The position numbers and the translations under genes were made by a program. From a virus, in IMG/VR virus record IMGVR_UViG_3300012353_000010, positions 1-21,446 of that record: DNA of 21,446 bases. The stretch is one strand, 5' to 3'. Below the pieces are notes generated by a model that worked only from the letters and a program-made list of their open reading frames with translations, had not been told where the DNA came from and did not search any database. Below, piece after piece: positions 1 through 7,902 of this stretch (position 1 is its first letter; every line of letters begins with the position of its first letter).

Positions 1-1224
1 CATGTCAACGACCTGACATTCTTCACTGCTAAAAGCAGCGCCGCGACGGTCGGCCTTACCCTTGATTATGACGCCCAGGTGTTCGTGTCGGGCTCTACGG
101 CCGGTCAGGAGCGCACCACGCTGGATCGCGTGCAGTCACGTTTTCTGGTCGACAACTGCGTCTTCACGGGCGTTTCTGGTGGCTTGAGCGGCTGGAAAAC
201 CGGTGTCGACATGATCGCCGGACTCAACGGCTCGATCACCCGCTGCAATTTCGTCGGCTGGATCGAGGGAAATGTCGCAGGTAAGGGTGCCAACTACCCA
301 GGCAGCGATGTCGCCATGAACTTCCGGGGGCGTGGCAACAGCTATCAGAATGGGCACCCTGTCAGCCTGCACGTCAAGAACAACATCGTCTACTTTTATA
401 TCACCGGCGCCAACTTCGATCAGTGTGAAGGTGCATACGTCGATGGCAACGTGCTGGTTGCCTGCGGCATTCCTGTCAATTTCACCGGCCCGACTTCCTC
501 GCCGTTTGCCGCCAATCCATATCTCGTGGTCACCAACAACGATACATCATTCTTCACTGTTGGCGTGTTCGCAACGGATGCAGCCGATGTGCGTATCAGC
601 GACAACGAAATCATCGCGCGTGCCGAAGCTTCAGCCGCTGCAATCTATGGTGTGCTGCTACGCTCGACAAATGCCGTGACTCAGGATGGAAGCGTTTTTG
701 CCAATTCGTTCGTAAATTCCGCAACACGTCCTATGATCGGTATTCGCACTGAAGGAACTCGCCGCATCACCATAGGTTCGAACAGCTTTCGCAATCCGGT
801 AACCGGCATCGAGATTGGTGCGAACGGCGCCGGTGTGGCCTCGCAAGAATGTGTTGTCGATATGCAGAACACCTTCGCAAATGTGACGACACGCTATACC
901 GTAACAAGCGCTGTCGGCAATTTCATTGGCGCGGAGGTCAGTGCTGCATCAAAGGGCCATCTTGACCTGCCGAACGGCATTCAAATAAGATTTGGCAGTA
1001 CGCTTGTCGGAACATCAGCAGCCAATACCACCGTAACATGGTCTCGTGCTTTCAACTCTAATGCGTTCAGTTGCGTCATCTCCAATGGCGATCTGTCGCT
1101 GGTATCCGCTGACCGTACTTTCGCCGTCGCATCGTTCAACACCAGCGGATTCACCTTCAATATCGAACCGCAGGTTCCTGACAACACGACGACACGAGTC
1201 AATTTCGTAGCGTTTGGAAACTGA
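1..1224 (+). CDS. Tail spike/fibre protein, beta-helix with gp53-like C-terminal domain (5' end outside window)
   Basis: The frame is open from the first base, so the gene enters from the left and only its last 407 residues are seen; the GTG at 79 is an internal codon, not a convincing start. The visible part has irregular short turns rich in Asn, Gly and Val (for example ITRCNF, VKNNIVYF, VRISDNEII, ITIGSNSF), the usual look of a right-handed parallel beta-helix of the pectate-lyase-like type. After about nucleotide 960 the pattern changes to a compact domain (NGIQIRFGS, VTWSRAF, FSCVISN, ending VNFVAFGN) that resembles the gp53-like C-terminal domain of phage tail fibres. The likely role is host polysaccharide binding or degradation at the tail tip. 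The portal gene starts directly after the TGA. Fold assignment is by eye; substrate and catalytic residues are not identifiable. Confidence 0.75.
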   Translation, partial: HVNDLTFFTAKSSAATVGLTLDYDAQVFVSGSTAGQERTTLDRVQSRFLVDNCVFTGVSGGLSGWKTGVDMIAGLNGSITRCNFVGWIEGNVAGKGANYPGSDVAMNFRGRGNSYQNGHPVSLHVKNNIVYFYITGANFDQCEGAYVDGNVLVACGIPVNFTGPTSSPFAANPYLVVTNNDTSFFTVGVFATDAADVRISDNEIIARAEASAAAIYGVLLRSTNAVTQDGSVFANSFVNSATRPMIGIRTEGTRRITIGSNSFRNPVTGIEIGANGAGVASQECVVDMQNTFANVTTRYTVTSAVGNFIGAEVSAASKGHLDLPNGIQIRFGSTLVGTSAANTTVTWSRAFNSNAFSCVISNGDLSLVSADRTFAVASFNTSGFTFNIEPQVPDNTTTRVNFVAFGN

Positions 1225-3120
1225 ATGCCAAGCCTTCTCCATCCTACTCTGCGAGACATTTCGCCACAGCTGGACGCCGACAAGCTCAAGAACACCGGCA
1301 GGCAGGTGCAAGAGGAATTCACACCAGATGCCGAGAGCTGCTCAGAATGGCGGGAGATGCATGCGAAATGGATCGAAATCTACTTTCAGCGCGACAAGAC
1401 AGAGAAGCCATTCGAGGGGGCCAGCGACGATAGTCTGCCGATCCTCGCCGAGGCGTGCGACCAGTTTCACGCCCGTGCGTCCAAGGCAATGTTCCCGGCG
1501 CGCGGCCGCAAGATGATCCGCTGTGTCCCGACTGGTGCCGTGGATCCAATGTCGCTCGAGCGCGCGCAGCGTGTCGAGAAGTACCTGCAGTGGCAGCTAC
1601 TGGATCGGGGCTCGGACTACCGCCAGGCCAAGGATGCCATGTTGATGGCGCTGCCGCTGCATGGGTGCATGTTCTCCAAAGTATTCATGGACCCGGTGAC
1701 CGGGCGGCTTGCGGTGCGCAATGTTCGGGCGACCGACCTCATCATCCCCTACGGCACCGGCCCGCGCATGCTCGACGATATCGGCCGCAAGACGGAGATT
1801 CAGTGGGTTCCGCGCCATCACGCCAACAAGCTGACATCGACGGGGTATTTCAACCAGCCGCTGATGCCATGGTCGAGCCGTGGCAGCGTCGCCGGCAAGA
1901 ACCCCGCCGATGACGTGATCGACACGATCATGGGCTTCCAGGAAGGCCACAGAGACGCGTCGGACTACTGCCTGGTGCTCGAGCAGCACCGCTGGCTCGA
2001 CCTCGATGAGGATGGCGTGGAAGAGCCCTACATCGTTTGGCTGGACGCCATCAACCAGGAAATCGTGCGCGTTCAGATACGCTACGAGACGGACGAGGCC
2101 GGCGTCCCGGCCGATGACAAGAACCCGATGGAGTTTTACACGCAGTTCAATTTCGTCCCGAACCCGGATGGCATTTACGGCATCGGCCACGGGTTGAAAA
2201 TCGGAGCTGTCAACCATGCTATCAATCGTCTTCTCCGCATCAATCTTGATAGCGCTATGTTGGCTGCGATCGGCAATGCTTCGGGGATCATCAACAAAAC
2301 CATCGGCATCAAAAAGGGCGAGATTCAGCTCAAGCTTGGCAAGTTCATCACCACCGAAACTCCCGTAGAGGATATTCGTACACAGATCATGCCGTTCAGC
2401 TTTCCTGGTCCGAACGCTGCCGGCATCAATCTCATGGAGCTGCTGTCCAGCCGCGCCGATCGTCTCGCCATGGTCACCGAGGCGCTGACCGGACAAACGG
2501 AGGCGGTTATGCAGCCGACCACCGTGCTGGCGCTGCTCGAGCAGAGCAACATTGTCTTCTCGGCGGTATTCGAGCGGGTGCTGGTCAGCTGGGAGAGTGA
2601 GCTGCAGAAGGTCTATCGCACGAACCGCATGTATATGAACGACAACGAATATTTTGTGATCATTGATGCAAATGAGCCAATGTTTCAGGAGATCGCCGCG
2701 GCCGATTTCCAAGAAAACTTCCAGATCAAGGCGCTGGCCGATCCGGACCAGCTGACGTTGAAAGAGAAGCTGGCCAAGGCTCAGGCGAGCTATCAGGTGC
2801 TGTCGACAAGTCCTGTCATGGCCATGAGTCCACCGCACATGCGCAACGCGATTGTGCGCTACCTCGAGGCGCTGGACGTCGAGAACATCGACGAGCTTGT
2901 GCCGACGGTCGAGATGGTGCTGCAGCTCATGCAGCTGCAGTCCCAGCAACAGACGACGCAGGCGGTGAATGCCGGCCTCGAGAAGGCAGCTATGGGCGCG
3001 GTGCAGGCGATCGCCACCAAGGCGGCCAGCATGGCGTTGACCGATGCGGCGATCGCCGCTGGGGTGATCGAGCCACCGGCGAGCGCGCAAAAAGGCAATG
3101 GATCGAAGGCAGCATCATGA
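1225..3120 (+). CDS. Phage portal (head-tail connector) protein
   Basis: The 631-residue product has the length and pattern of podovirus/P22-like portal proteins, which form the dodecameric ring at the packaging vertex. Supporting stretches are DSLPILAEACDQFHARA near residues 69-85, LPLHGCMFSKVFMDPVTG at 143-160, VRATDLIIPYGTG at 167-179, and the long helical part after residue 320 with ADRLAMVTEALTG and TTVLALLEQ. The C-terminus (after about 560) is rich in Gln and Ala with helical character, as in portal crown or barrel regions. The ATG directly follows the stop of the preceding gene (TGAATG), and the stop overlaps the next start (ATGA), indicating translational coupling. Only a weak ribosome-binding site (GGAAA) is visible. 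The assignment rests on family resemblance, not on a search. Confidence 0.85.
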   Translation: MPSLLHPTLRDISPQLDADKLKNTGRQVQEEFTPDAESCSEWREMHAKWIEIYFQRDKTEKPFEGASDDSLPILAEACDQFHARASKAMFPARGRKMIRCVPTGAVDPMSLERAQRVEKYLQWQLLDRGSDYRQAKDAMLMALPLHGCMFSKVFMDPVTGRLAVRNVRATDLIIPYGTGPRMLDDIGRKTEIQWVPRHHANKLTSTGYFNQPLMPWSSRGSVAGKNPADDVIDTIMGFQEGHRDASDYCLVLEQHRWLDLDEDGVEEPYIVWLDAINQEIVRVQIRYETDEAGVPADDKNPMEFYTQFNFVPNPDGIYGIGHGLKIGAVNHAINRLLRINLDSAMLAAIGNASGIINKTIGIKKGEIQLKLGKFITTETPVEDIRTQIMPFSFPGPNAAGINLMELLSSRADRLAMVTEALTGQTEAVMQPTTVLALLEQSNIVFSAVFERVLVSWESELQKVYRTNRMYMNDNEYFVIIDANEPMFQEIAAADFQENFQIKALADPDQLTLKEKLAKAQASYQVLSTSPVMAMSPPHMRNAIVRYLEALDVENIDELVPTVEMVLQLMQLQSQQQTTQAVNAGLEKAAMGAVQAIATKAASMALTDAAIAAGVIEPPASAQKGNGSKAAS

Positions 3121-3710
3121 GACTCGTTGCGCCCAAATCCATAAGCAACAAATTCCTGCGTTGCGACGGCTATCAGCGCGGCAGCTTCGAGACGTGCGTC
3201 AATGTGTGTCGCGAAGGGGGTCGCCTCGGGGGAACTGTCATCGATGTCGGAGCGCATGTCGGAACATGGTCGGTGCGTTTCGTTCCGTTCTTTACGAAGA
3301 TCGTTGCAATCGAAGCGGACAGAACATTCCTGCCGTTCCTTGCTGAAAACGTACCCGTAGCCACAATCATCAACGCACGCTTGGGCATCGACAGCCGTCT
3401 TGACGACATTGCCATGATGTATGGAAGGGTCGATCTCATCAAAATAGACATTGATGGGCCAAACTCATCTGTTATAGAGGGCGCGAGGTGGTTGCTGGAC
3501 AGAGACGATCCAATGCTCTGTATTGAGATGGTCTCTAACGAGTTTTTTGACGACGAAGCCTTGGAGCTTTTGCATTCGATGCATTATTTTTCGCACGCTC
3601 ATTTCGGGAAGGATTTCATATTCGTGAGAAACTTTAAACCTGCATCGGTGCCGATTATGGTAGAGGAACACAACAATGCGCACCACCCATCGCCGCACCT
3701 GGCATCGTGA
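3117..3710 (+). CDS. FkbM-family SAM-dependent methyltransferase
   Basis: The 197-residue protein shows class I SAM-methyltransferase motifs: motif I VIDVGAHVGT at residues 41-50, the acidic residue after strand 2 in VAIEAD (E67), and the FkbM-like VDLIKIDIDG at 105-114 followed by VIEGARWLL. Family members mostly O-methylate sugars or polyketide hydroxyls. The start codon overlaps the portal stop by four bases (ATGA), preceded by a weak AAGGCAG. The gene sits at the left edge of a run of glycosyltransferase genes, so a role in capping or methylating a phage-made glycan is a fair inference. The C-terminal 12 codons overlap the next gene by 35 bases. The protein is shorter than many FkbM proteins but holds the full core. 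Confidence 0.8.
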   Translation: MRLVAPKSISNKFLRCDGYQRGSFETCVNVCREGGRLGGTVIDVGAHVGTWSVRFVPFFTKIVAIEADRTFLPFLAENVPVATIINARLGIDSRLDDIAMMYGRVDLIKIDIDGPNSSVIEGARWLLDRDDPMLCIEMVSNEFFDDEALELLHSMHYFSHAHFGKDFIFVRNFKPASVPIMVEEHNNAHHPSPHLAS

Positions 3711-4107
3711 GCGCTGGCTGATCGTCGACGAGCGCACAGGGGCCACGCACTACGCCGACGAGATGGTGCGCGAGCCTGACACGGGATTGATCGTCCACCG
3801 CGATAGCGTCGACATCAAGCACCCGCAACTGCGCGTTCGGCCGAAGTACAAGGACCCAGCGCCGGTCACGCCGACGATCCCGGCGCCGTGGACGGCTGAT
3901 CCGCTCGGCATCAACTATGCGAACGACATCACCAATCTAATTGGCAACACTGGCATTCAGGATTGTGTGCCGGCGCCGGCCGAAGATATTTTCGGCACCG
4001 GTGTGAACAAGATGGTGATCGAGGGCTGCGATCAATTCGCGCGCTTTGTCGTCGACGCCAAGGATACGATCTACAGTCGGACATTCGGGCCGACCGTCTT
4101 TCCGTGA
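3676..4107 (+). CDS. Hypothetical phage structural-module protein with HPQ motif
   Basis: This 143-residue protein has a strong upstream AGAGGA ribosome-binding site, which fixes the ATG at 3676 inside the end of the methyltransferase gene. The N-terminal half has a pattern (GATHYADEMV, GLIVHRDSVD, KHPQLRVRPKYKDP) that I recall from small proteins found near portal genes in several tailed phages, where a GL-V-H/R segment is followed by HPQ and VR. The C-terminal half (after residue 70) is different and unknown. A head-completion or assembly role is a weak inference from position. Function is not established from the sequence. It is the last plus-strand gene before the convergent glycosyltransferase. 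Confidence 0.6.
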   Translation: MRTTHRRTWHRERWLIVDERTGATHYADEMVREPDTGLIVHRDSVDIKHPQLRVRPKYKDPAPVTPTIPAPWTADPLGINYANDITNLIGNTGIQDCVPAPAEDIFGTGVNKMVIEGCDQFARFVVDAKDTIYSRTFGPTVFP

Positions 4108-4112
4108 TAAAC

Positions 4113-4134
4113 GGCCGTTTTCTCTGAAACGGCC
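4113..4134. terminator. Hairpin between convergent genes, possible bidirectional terminator
   Basis: A perfect 8-bp inverted repeat (GGCCGTTT / AAACGGCC) with a 6-base loop lies six bases after the stop of the plus-strand gene at 4107 and about 50 bases after the end of the minus-strand glycosyltransferase gene. There is no long U-run on either strand (the minus-strand transcript continues GTTTATC), so it is a weak intrinsic terminator at best. Its position between convergent genes is the main support. Confidence 0.45.
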
Positions 4135-4182
4135 AAAGTCACACCACTATTGGAGCAGCAGGTGTCGCCTCACGCTTGTCCC

Positions 4183-5082
4183 TTACCGGGGGCGTGGCGC
4201 CCCAGGGGCGCGGCAGAGTAAATTTTTCCACTTCTTGCCGATCCGGTCAATGCTGTACGGTTCCAGTAGCCGCACATCCGTCGGTTCCCATGGTCCAGCC
4301 AAAGCTTCCCGCCAGTCCGTCACGGTCACGCCGAATTGCACATATGCCGGCATGTTCGATGCGATCACCGGCACGCCCGCCGCGATCGCTGTGGTTGCCC
4401 GGTTATGGGACTTGGCGCGTGTATATGGCGTGTCGACGACCGGAATGATGACGGCGTGATGCTGGCGAAGCATGCATCCGAATGTCTTGGCGTTCCATTC
4501 CTCATAATATGCTGGAATCTTCAGCTGATCTCCGACGATCCTAAATAGCTCTATGGAATTCGAACAGATCGTCAGCGTCAGATCATCGAAGCTGTTCAGC
4601 TCGTCCTTGATGGACAGGATATCTCGCATTCCTCCCGCCGCATGATGCTTGTTGCCCCAGCAGCCGAACCACAGGAGATGCCGTTTGTCTTCCTGCCACC
4701 ACTGGCCGCGCCATTTGCCGTTAATCCACGAAACCCGGTCGATGCAGTCCGGTATGCACACGACGTTTTCATTGTGAAGTCTGAGGCGCTGCGCCAACAC
4801 CGGCGTTCCGGCAACGATGACGCTCGCCTCTCGACAAGCGCTCACGTGCTTTTCCGACCACGTGTAGTCGTCCGAGACATCGAAGATTATCTTCTTTCCG
4901 GTGCCCGCCAGAGCGGCCACCATCTCGGGACGCTTGAACACGACGGCGGTATCAGCACGAGCGTCATGCCACGATATGGGAACACTTCCTGATTCCTCGA
5001 GCCATCCTCCTATGCTCAGCGCACGGATGCGGCTCGAAGCGTGACTTTGGTCATACGATGCGGGAAAAAACGCGACGGTCAT
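4183..5082 (-). CDS. GT4-like (GT-B fold) glycosyltransferase, minus strand
   Basis: From the ATG at 5082 the product has 299 residues. I prefer this start over the upstream ATG at 5154 because AGAAGAGAG lies directly upstream and because MTVAFFPAS begins the first Rossmann strand, as expected for GT-B enzymes. Family-like features are SSRIRALSIGGWL at 16-28, ADTAVVFKRP at 43-52, VVCIPDCID at 107-115 (the usual IPNGVD position), LWFGCWGN at 137-144 and KSHNRATTAIAAGVPVIAS at 224-242, which corresponds to the nucleotide-sugar binding loop. The catalytic E-x7-E pair of classic GT4 enzymes is not obvious. Apart from the ORF at 21027, it is the only minus-strand gene in the window, which suggests separate transcription or later insertion. 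Sugar donor and acceptor are unknown. Confidence 0.75.
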   Translation of the reverse strand: MTVAFFPASYDQSHASSRIRALSIGGWLEESGSVPISWHDARADTAVVFKRPEMVAALAGTGKKIIFDVSDDYTWSEKHVSACREASVIVAGTPVLAQRLRLHNENVVCIPDCIDRVSWINGKWRGQWWQEDKRHLLWFGCWGNKHHAAGGMRDILSIKDELNSFDDLTLTICSNSIELFRIVGDQLKIPAYYEEWNAKTFGCMLRQHHAVIIPVVDTPYTRAKSHNRATTAIAAGVPVIASNMPAYVQFGVTVTDWREALAGPWEPTDVRLLEPYSIDRIGKKWKNLLCRAPGAPRPR

Positions 5083-5135
5083 TGACTCTCTTCTCATGTT
5101 GAGCATATTGCGTAAACGTGTCGGCAACGGTAGTC

Positions 5136-5152
5136 GGCACAAGAGCTGTGCC
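5136..5152. promoter_or_regulatory. Small hairpin in the divergent intergenic region
   Basis: GGCACA and TGTGCC form a 6-bp stem with a 5-base loop in the short region between the minus-strand glycosyltransferase start (5082) and the plus-strand GT-B-like gene. The stem ends one base before ATGAGGAG (5153-5160), so it could influence ribosome access to the plus-strand gene. I could not fit a good sigma-70 promoter in either direction within this gap. Confidence 0.25.
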
Positions 5153-5168
5153 ATGAGGAGCGCAGGTC

Positions 5169-5927
5169 ATTCCACGCATCATACCATACATCACCGATCA
5201 TCAGCATAGTCGCATCGTCATTGGTGCCGCTGCCGAAGGTCTGCGCGCCGAGCCCCGCATTGCCGCTTCATCAGCGTGGGTTCCTGAACCGTCGCTCGTC
5301 TATGGCATCTTGAGAGGGTGCCAGGATATCATCAGGAAATGTCGGGCCGTCGGAATTGATTGGTGGCACATCGATCTAGGCTACTTCGGACGTGGCCACT
5401 ATGATGGATATTACCGCCTGAGTCGCAATGGACTTTGGCCGTCTAGTATAGTTTACCCTAAATGCGAAAGAGAGCTCCCAAAGCTTGAACCATGGAAAGC
5501 TGGAAATGGGCCAATCGTTATTTGCCCGCCAACTGCAAATTTTGCCGTTAATCACCCCTATGAGAAGCTGGACGAATATGACTGGACAGATAGTGTTAGG
5601 CGCGCCATTGCCAAACTAACCGATCGGCCGACATATGTGCGTGATAAGAAATCACACGAAGGGACTGCCCTTGGCGACCCGTGGTGTGTTGTTGTTCATT
5701 CATCGAACATCGCTATGGAAGCGATGATGGCTGGAACACCAGCGATTGCGCTTGGTGATTGTCTGGTTAAGGACTTTGGTCCGAATTTAGAAAACATCGA
5801 ACATCCCCAAATTCTGCGTGGTGTGGATCGTGAGTTACTTTTCTCTATCGCCGCTCATGCGCAATTTACGCTTGACGAGTTCCGCAGTGGATATGCCTTC
5901 GAGCTTTCGCGGGAGTTGCAGGGATGA
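5169..5927 (+). CDS. Glycosyltransferase-like protein (GT-B C-terminal motif), start uncertain
   Basis: The frame is open from 5157, and the codons upstream of the first conventional start (TTG at 5310) encode sequence that looks real (RIIPYITDHQ, RIVIGAAAEGLRAEPRIA, WVPEPSLVYGI), so the TTG-start version is probably truncated. The best placed start is an ATT at 5169, eight bases after GAGGAG (5155-5160), giving 252 residues. An ATG at 5153 lies in another frame, so a one-base error or frameshift is an alternative. The C-terminal half contains VVVHSSNIAMEAMMAGTP, typical of the donor-binding region of GT-B and capsule-synthesis enzymes, and the middle has WWHIDLGYFGRGHYDGYYR. Donor and acceptor are unknown. 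The stop overlaps the next small gene (ATGA). Confidence 0.6.
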   Translation: MPRIIPYITDHQHSRIVIGAAAEGLRAEPRIAASSAWVPEPSLVYGILRGCQDIIRKCRAVGIDWWHIDLGYFGRGHYDGYYRLSRNGLWPSSIVYPKCERELPKLEPWKAGNGPIVICPPTANFAVNHPYEKLDEYDWTDSVRRAIAKLTDRPTYVRDKKSHEGTALGDPWCVVVHSSNIAMEAMMAGTPAIALGDCLVKDFGPNLENIEHPQILRGVDRELLFSIAAHAQFTLDEFRSGYAFELSRELQG

Positions 5928-6082
5928 AGCACGATAAGCATTCACCATGGGCCCTCGATTTCGATGATCACCGCACGTCGCTGATCGAGCGGGTGTTGGT
6001 TTATCTCGGCATTGCCTGCATGCTCATCAGCACCGTGTCAGAAGTGATTCAGGGAATCCAAGCATGGCAGATAATAAGATGA
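5924..6082 (+). CDS. Small single-span membrane protein, 52 aa
   Basis: This short gene starts in an ATGA overlap with the preceding glycosyltransferase-like gene and ends 19 bases inside the next one. The product starts with a polar, acidic/histidine-rich segment (MKHDKHSPWALDFDDHRTS) followed by one hydrophobic helix (residues about 24-37, VLVYLGIACMLIST) and a short tail. The overlaps on both sides and the clean amphipathic layout support a real gene despite its size. Function is unknown; an anchor or partner for the neighbouring glycosyltransferases is only a guess. Confidence 0.55.
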   Translation: MKHDKHSPWALDFDDHRTSLIERVLVYLGIACMLISTVSEVIQGIQAWQIIR

Positions 6083-6279
6083 TGCATCGTGGAAAAGTCG
6101 AAATCACATTTTCTCGGCTTGCCCAAATTCTCGGGTTGCCAAGTGATGTTGAAATAGTGCGTGTTGATGAGTGCGATAGCGGTATCGTTCAAGTGACAGT
6201 ACGTGGTGTCGGATACGAGGTGCATGAAGGTAGTATGATGCCTGTAGCTGGTAAATATATCGGGATTGACTGGAAATAA
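6064..6279 (+). CDS. Hypothetical protein, 71 aa
   Basis: The ATG lies within the end of the 52-residue gene, after CAGGGAATCC as a possible ribosome-binding site. The protein reads as a small alpha/beta domain: VEITFSRLAQILGLPSDVEIVRVD, then GIVQVTVRGVGYEVHEG. Small proteins with this kind of RLA-x-I-LGLP...V.V.G pattern recur in phage genomes, but I know of no function. The base composition is clearly richer in A and T than the portal and terminase genes, a trait shared by the next gene, which hints at separate acquisition of this pair. Confidence 0.55.
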   Translation: MADNKMMHRGKVEITFSRLAQILGLPSDVEIVRVDECDSGIVQVTVRGVGYEVHEGSMMPVAGKYIGIDWK

Positions 6280-6496
6280 TGATGGCATCACACCATCAGA
6301 AGTATGTACAGGGATTCTAGGCGTAGCAGACACCGCAATGATACAGCCAATCTTTAAAGAGCTTACTCTAGAGGTCATTGAGCTTGCCAAAGAACTTTCA
6401 GAAGAAACCGGTCTTGAATTAGTTGAGGTTTTTACTGCCATGGGCACATCATCTGCACTAAGTATGATGATAAGGTCGAGAGAAAAGTCTAACTAG
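6266..6496 (+). CDS. Hypothetical helical protein, 76 aa
   Basis: The frame overlaps the preceding gene by 14 bases and starts at TTG (6266); the first in-frame ATG is at 6338 and has no ribosome-binding site, so the start is open. The C-terminal half (FKELTLEVIELAKELSEETGLELVEVF) is strongly helical and acidic, then TAMGTSSALSMMIRSREKSN. No catalytic motif, membrane span or signal is seen. The stop TAG directly abuts the next ATG (TAGATG), in keeping with coupled translation. Function unknown. Confidence 0.45.
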   Translation: MTGNNDGITPSEVCTGILGVADTAMIQPIFKELTLEVIELAKELSEETGLELVEVFTAMGTSSALSMMIRSREKSN

Positions 6497-7216
6497 ATGT
6501 CGTTGACTGCATGGATCGGATGGACTGGCGAGAGCGCCCTCGCATATGAGGTCTGTAAGGCGTCGCTGCTCGCCAATGCTAGTATCGATGTTGACGTGCG
6601 TCCGCTGCGACATTGGGAGTTGCGCAACGCTAAGATTTACCGCCGGCCGTACACCGTTACTGGCGAAGGGCAGCGTATCGACGGTGTGGACAACACGCCA
6701 TTTTCAACAGATTTCTCGTTCACCAGATTTCTGGTGCCGGCGCTTGAAGACTTTGCAAACAAGTGGGTTTTATATTGCGACAACGACATGCTGTGGCTGG
6801 ACGATGTAGCCAAGCTGCTTGATGATGTTTCATGGCACAAGCACACATGGGCCATGGCATGTGTCAAGCATGACCATGCTCCGCCGGCCAACAAGAAAAT
6901 GGTCGGCTATGTGCAGACCAGTTACCGCCGTAAGAATTGGTCGTCGCTGATGATGATGAATCCTCAGAAGTGCGCTTATCTGAGCGTCGATAAGGTCAAT
7001 GAGGCAACAGGATCATGGTTGCACGGGCTGGAATTTGTCGAGGATCACCAGATCGGGACACTCGATCCGCGCTGGAATGTTCTCTATGGGGTACAGCATC
7101 ATCCGGACCCAGCGGTAGTGCATTTCACGAACGGCACGCCGGATATGCCATTTGCGATGCTCAACGGAAGCCCGTACGAACGGATATGGCGCACATGCGC
7201 GGGCCGGGTGGCATGA
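6497..7216 (+). CDS. GT8-like (GT-A fold) glycosyltransferase
   Basis: The 239-residue product fits GT8-type retaining glycosyltransferases, which use a metal-bound nucleotide sugar. Landmarks in the expected order are TDFSFTRFLVPAL at residues 71-83, the DxD metal site in LYCDNDMLWLDD (D95, D97), WSSLMMMNPQKCAYL around 148-162 (the position of the SG-x-M-x-N segment), EDHQIGTLDPRWNVL at 182-196 (the DQD/WN region) and VVHFTNGTPDMP at 207-218 (the HxxG...KPW region that holds the second metal ligand). There is no membrane segment, so it acts in the cytoplasm. It overlaps the next gene by ATGA. The donor and acceptor cannot be told from the sequence. Confidence 0.75.
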   Translation: MSLTAWIGWTGESALAYEVCKASLLANASIDVDVRPLRHWELRNAKIYRRPYTVTGEGQRIDGVDNTPFSTDFSFTRFLVPALEDFANKWVLYCDNDMLWLDDVAKLLDDVSWHKHTWAMACVKHDHAPPANKKMVGYVQTSYRRKNWSSLMMMNPQKCAYLSVDKVNEATGSWLHGLEFVEDHQIGTLDPRWNVLYGVQHHPDPAVVHFTNGTPDMPFAMLNGSPYERIWRTCAGRVA

Positions 7217-7902
7217 GGGTCGTCTCGACATTTCCGCTGGCGCACGCCGAAATCTACGGCGAGGATTTCCTCATTGATTGCGCGCGTTTCGATGTGCCGT
7301 TGACGCTCGTTCACTATGAGCCATTCGGCGCTGTTCTCGATCTCGGAGAGGTGCGGATCGACTCGACAGACGATCGCGAAGTTCGAGGGTTTCTGTGCGA
7401 CTGTGATCGCAACTTTCCACCAAACGAAAGCTATCGTTTCCAGGCTGCGCGTTTTTGCTTCAAGGCATTTGCCATGACGCGCCCGGACATTCGCGATGTG
7501 GATTGGCTGGTGTGGATCGATGCCGATGTGCGTATGCACGATGATCCAGATTGGCGGGAGTTACTGAATCACCGAGCTGATGTCTGTTATCTCGGTCGAA
7601 GCGAATGGGATCATTCTGAAACCGGATTTCTCGCCTTTAACATGCGCCGCCGGGGCGCCGAGGCGCTTGATGCCATCCGATCTATGTATACGAGTCGCAA
7701 TATTTTCTCACAGCAGCAATGGCATGATGCATGGATTTTCGATCTGGTGCGAGAACGTCTGAAACTCAAATGTCACAACCTATCGCCCGAAGCCAAGGGC
7801 TTGGACGCATGGGAAGCATCACCGCTTGCTTTATGGAGCAAGCATCTAAAGGGCAATCGCAAATTCACGGAGTCGGAATGCCAAAGCTTCTCATCGAAAT
7901 AG
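7213..7902 (+). CDS. Putative GT-A-type glycosyltransferase with DxD motif
   Basis: I place the start at the ATG at 7213, which overlaps the previous stop (ATGA); the frame is open upstream to 7015 but that part is antisense-like noise over the GT8 gene. The 229-residue protein starts MRVVSTFPLAHAEIYG and has WLVWIDADVRM (DxD at 103-105), SETGFLAFNM at 135-144 and WHDAWIFDLVRERL at 170-183, an arrangement typical of nucleotide-diphospho-sugar transferases where ETG and HD-x-W contact the acceptor and metal. A late histidine (HLKGNRK at 211) may be a metal ligand. It differs from the GT8-like neighbour, so two different linkages are likely. Family number not assigned. Confidence 0.65.
   Translation: MRVVSTFPLAHAEIYGEDFLIDCARFDVPLTLVHYEPFGAVLDLGEVRIDSTDDREVRGFLCDCDRNFPPNESYRFQAARFCFKAFAMTRPDIRDVDWLVWIDADVRMHDDPDWRELLNHRADVCYLGRSEWDHSETGFLAFNMRRRGAEALDAIRSMYTSRNIFSQQQWHDAWIFDLVRERLKLKCHNLSPEAKGLDAWEASPLALWSKHLKGNRKFTESECQSFSSK

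Noticed and set aside
1597-3090. Long minus-strand open frame (497 codons) opposite the portal gene
   Set aside because: It is antisense to a well supported portal gene, has an Arg/His/Leu-rich composition typical of antisense reading of GC-rich DNA, and shows no domain.
7015-7212. Upstream extension of the GT-A-like gene at 7213
   Set aside because: It overlaps the end of the GT8-like gene in another frame and reads as low-quality sequence; the ATGA start at 7213 gives a proper N-terminus.
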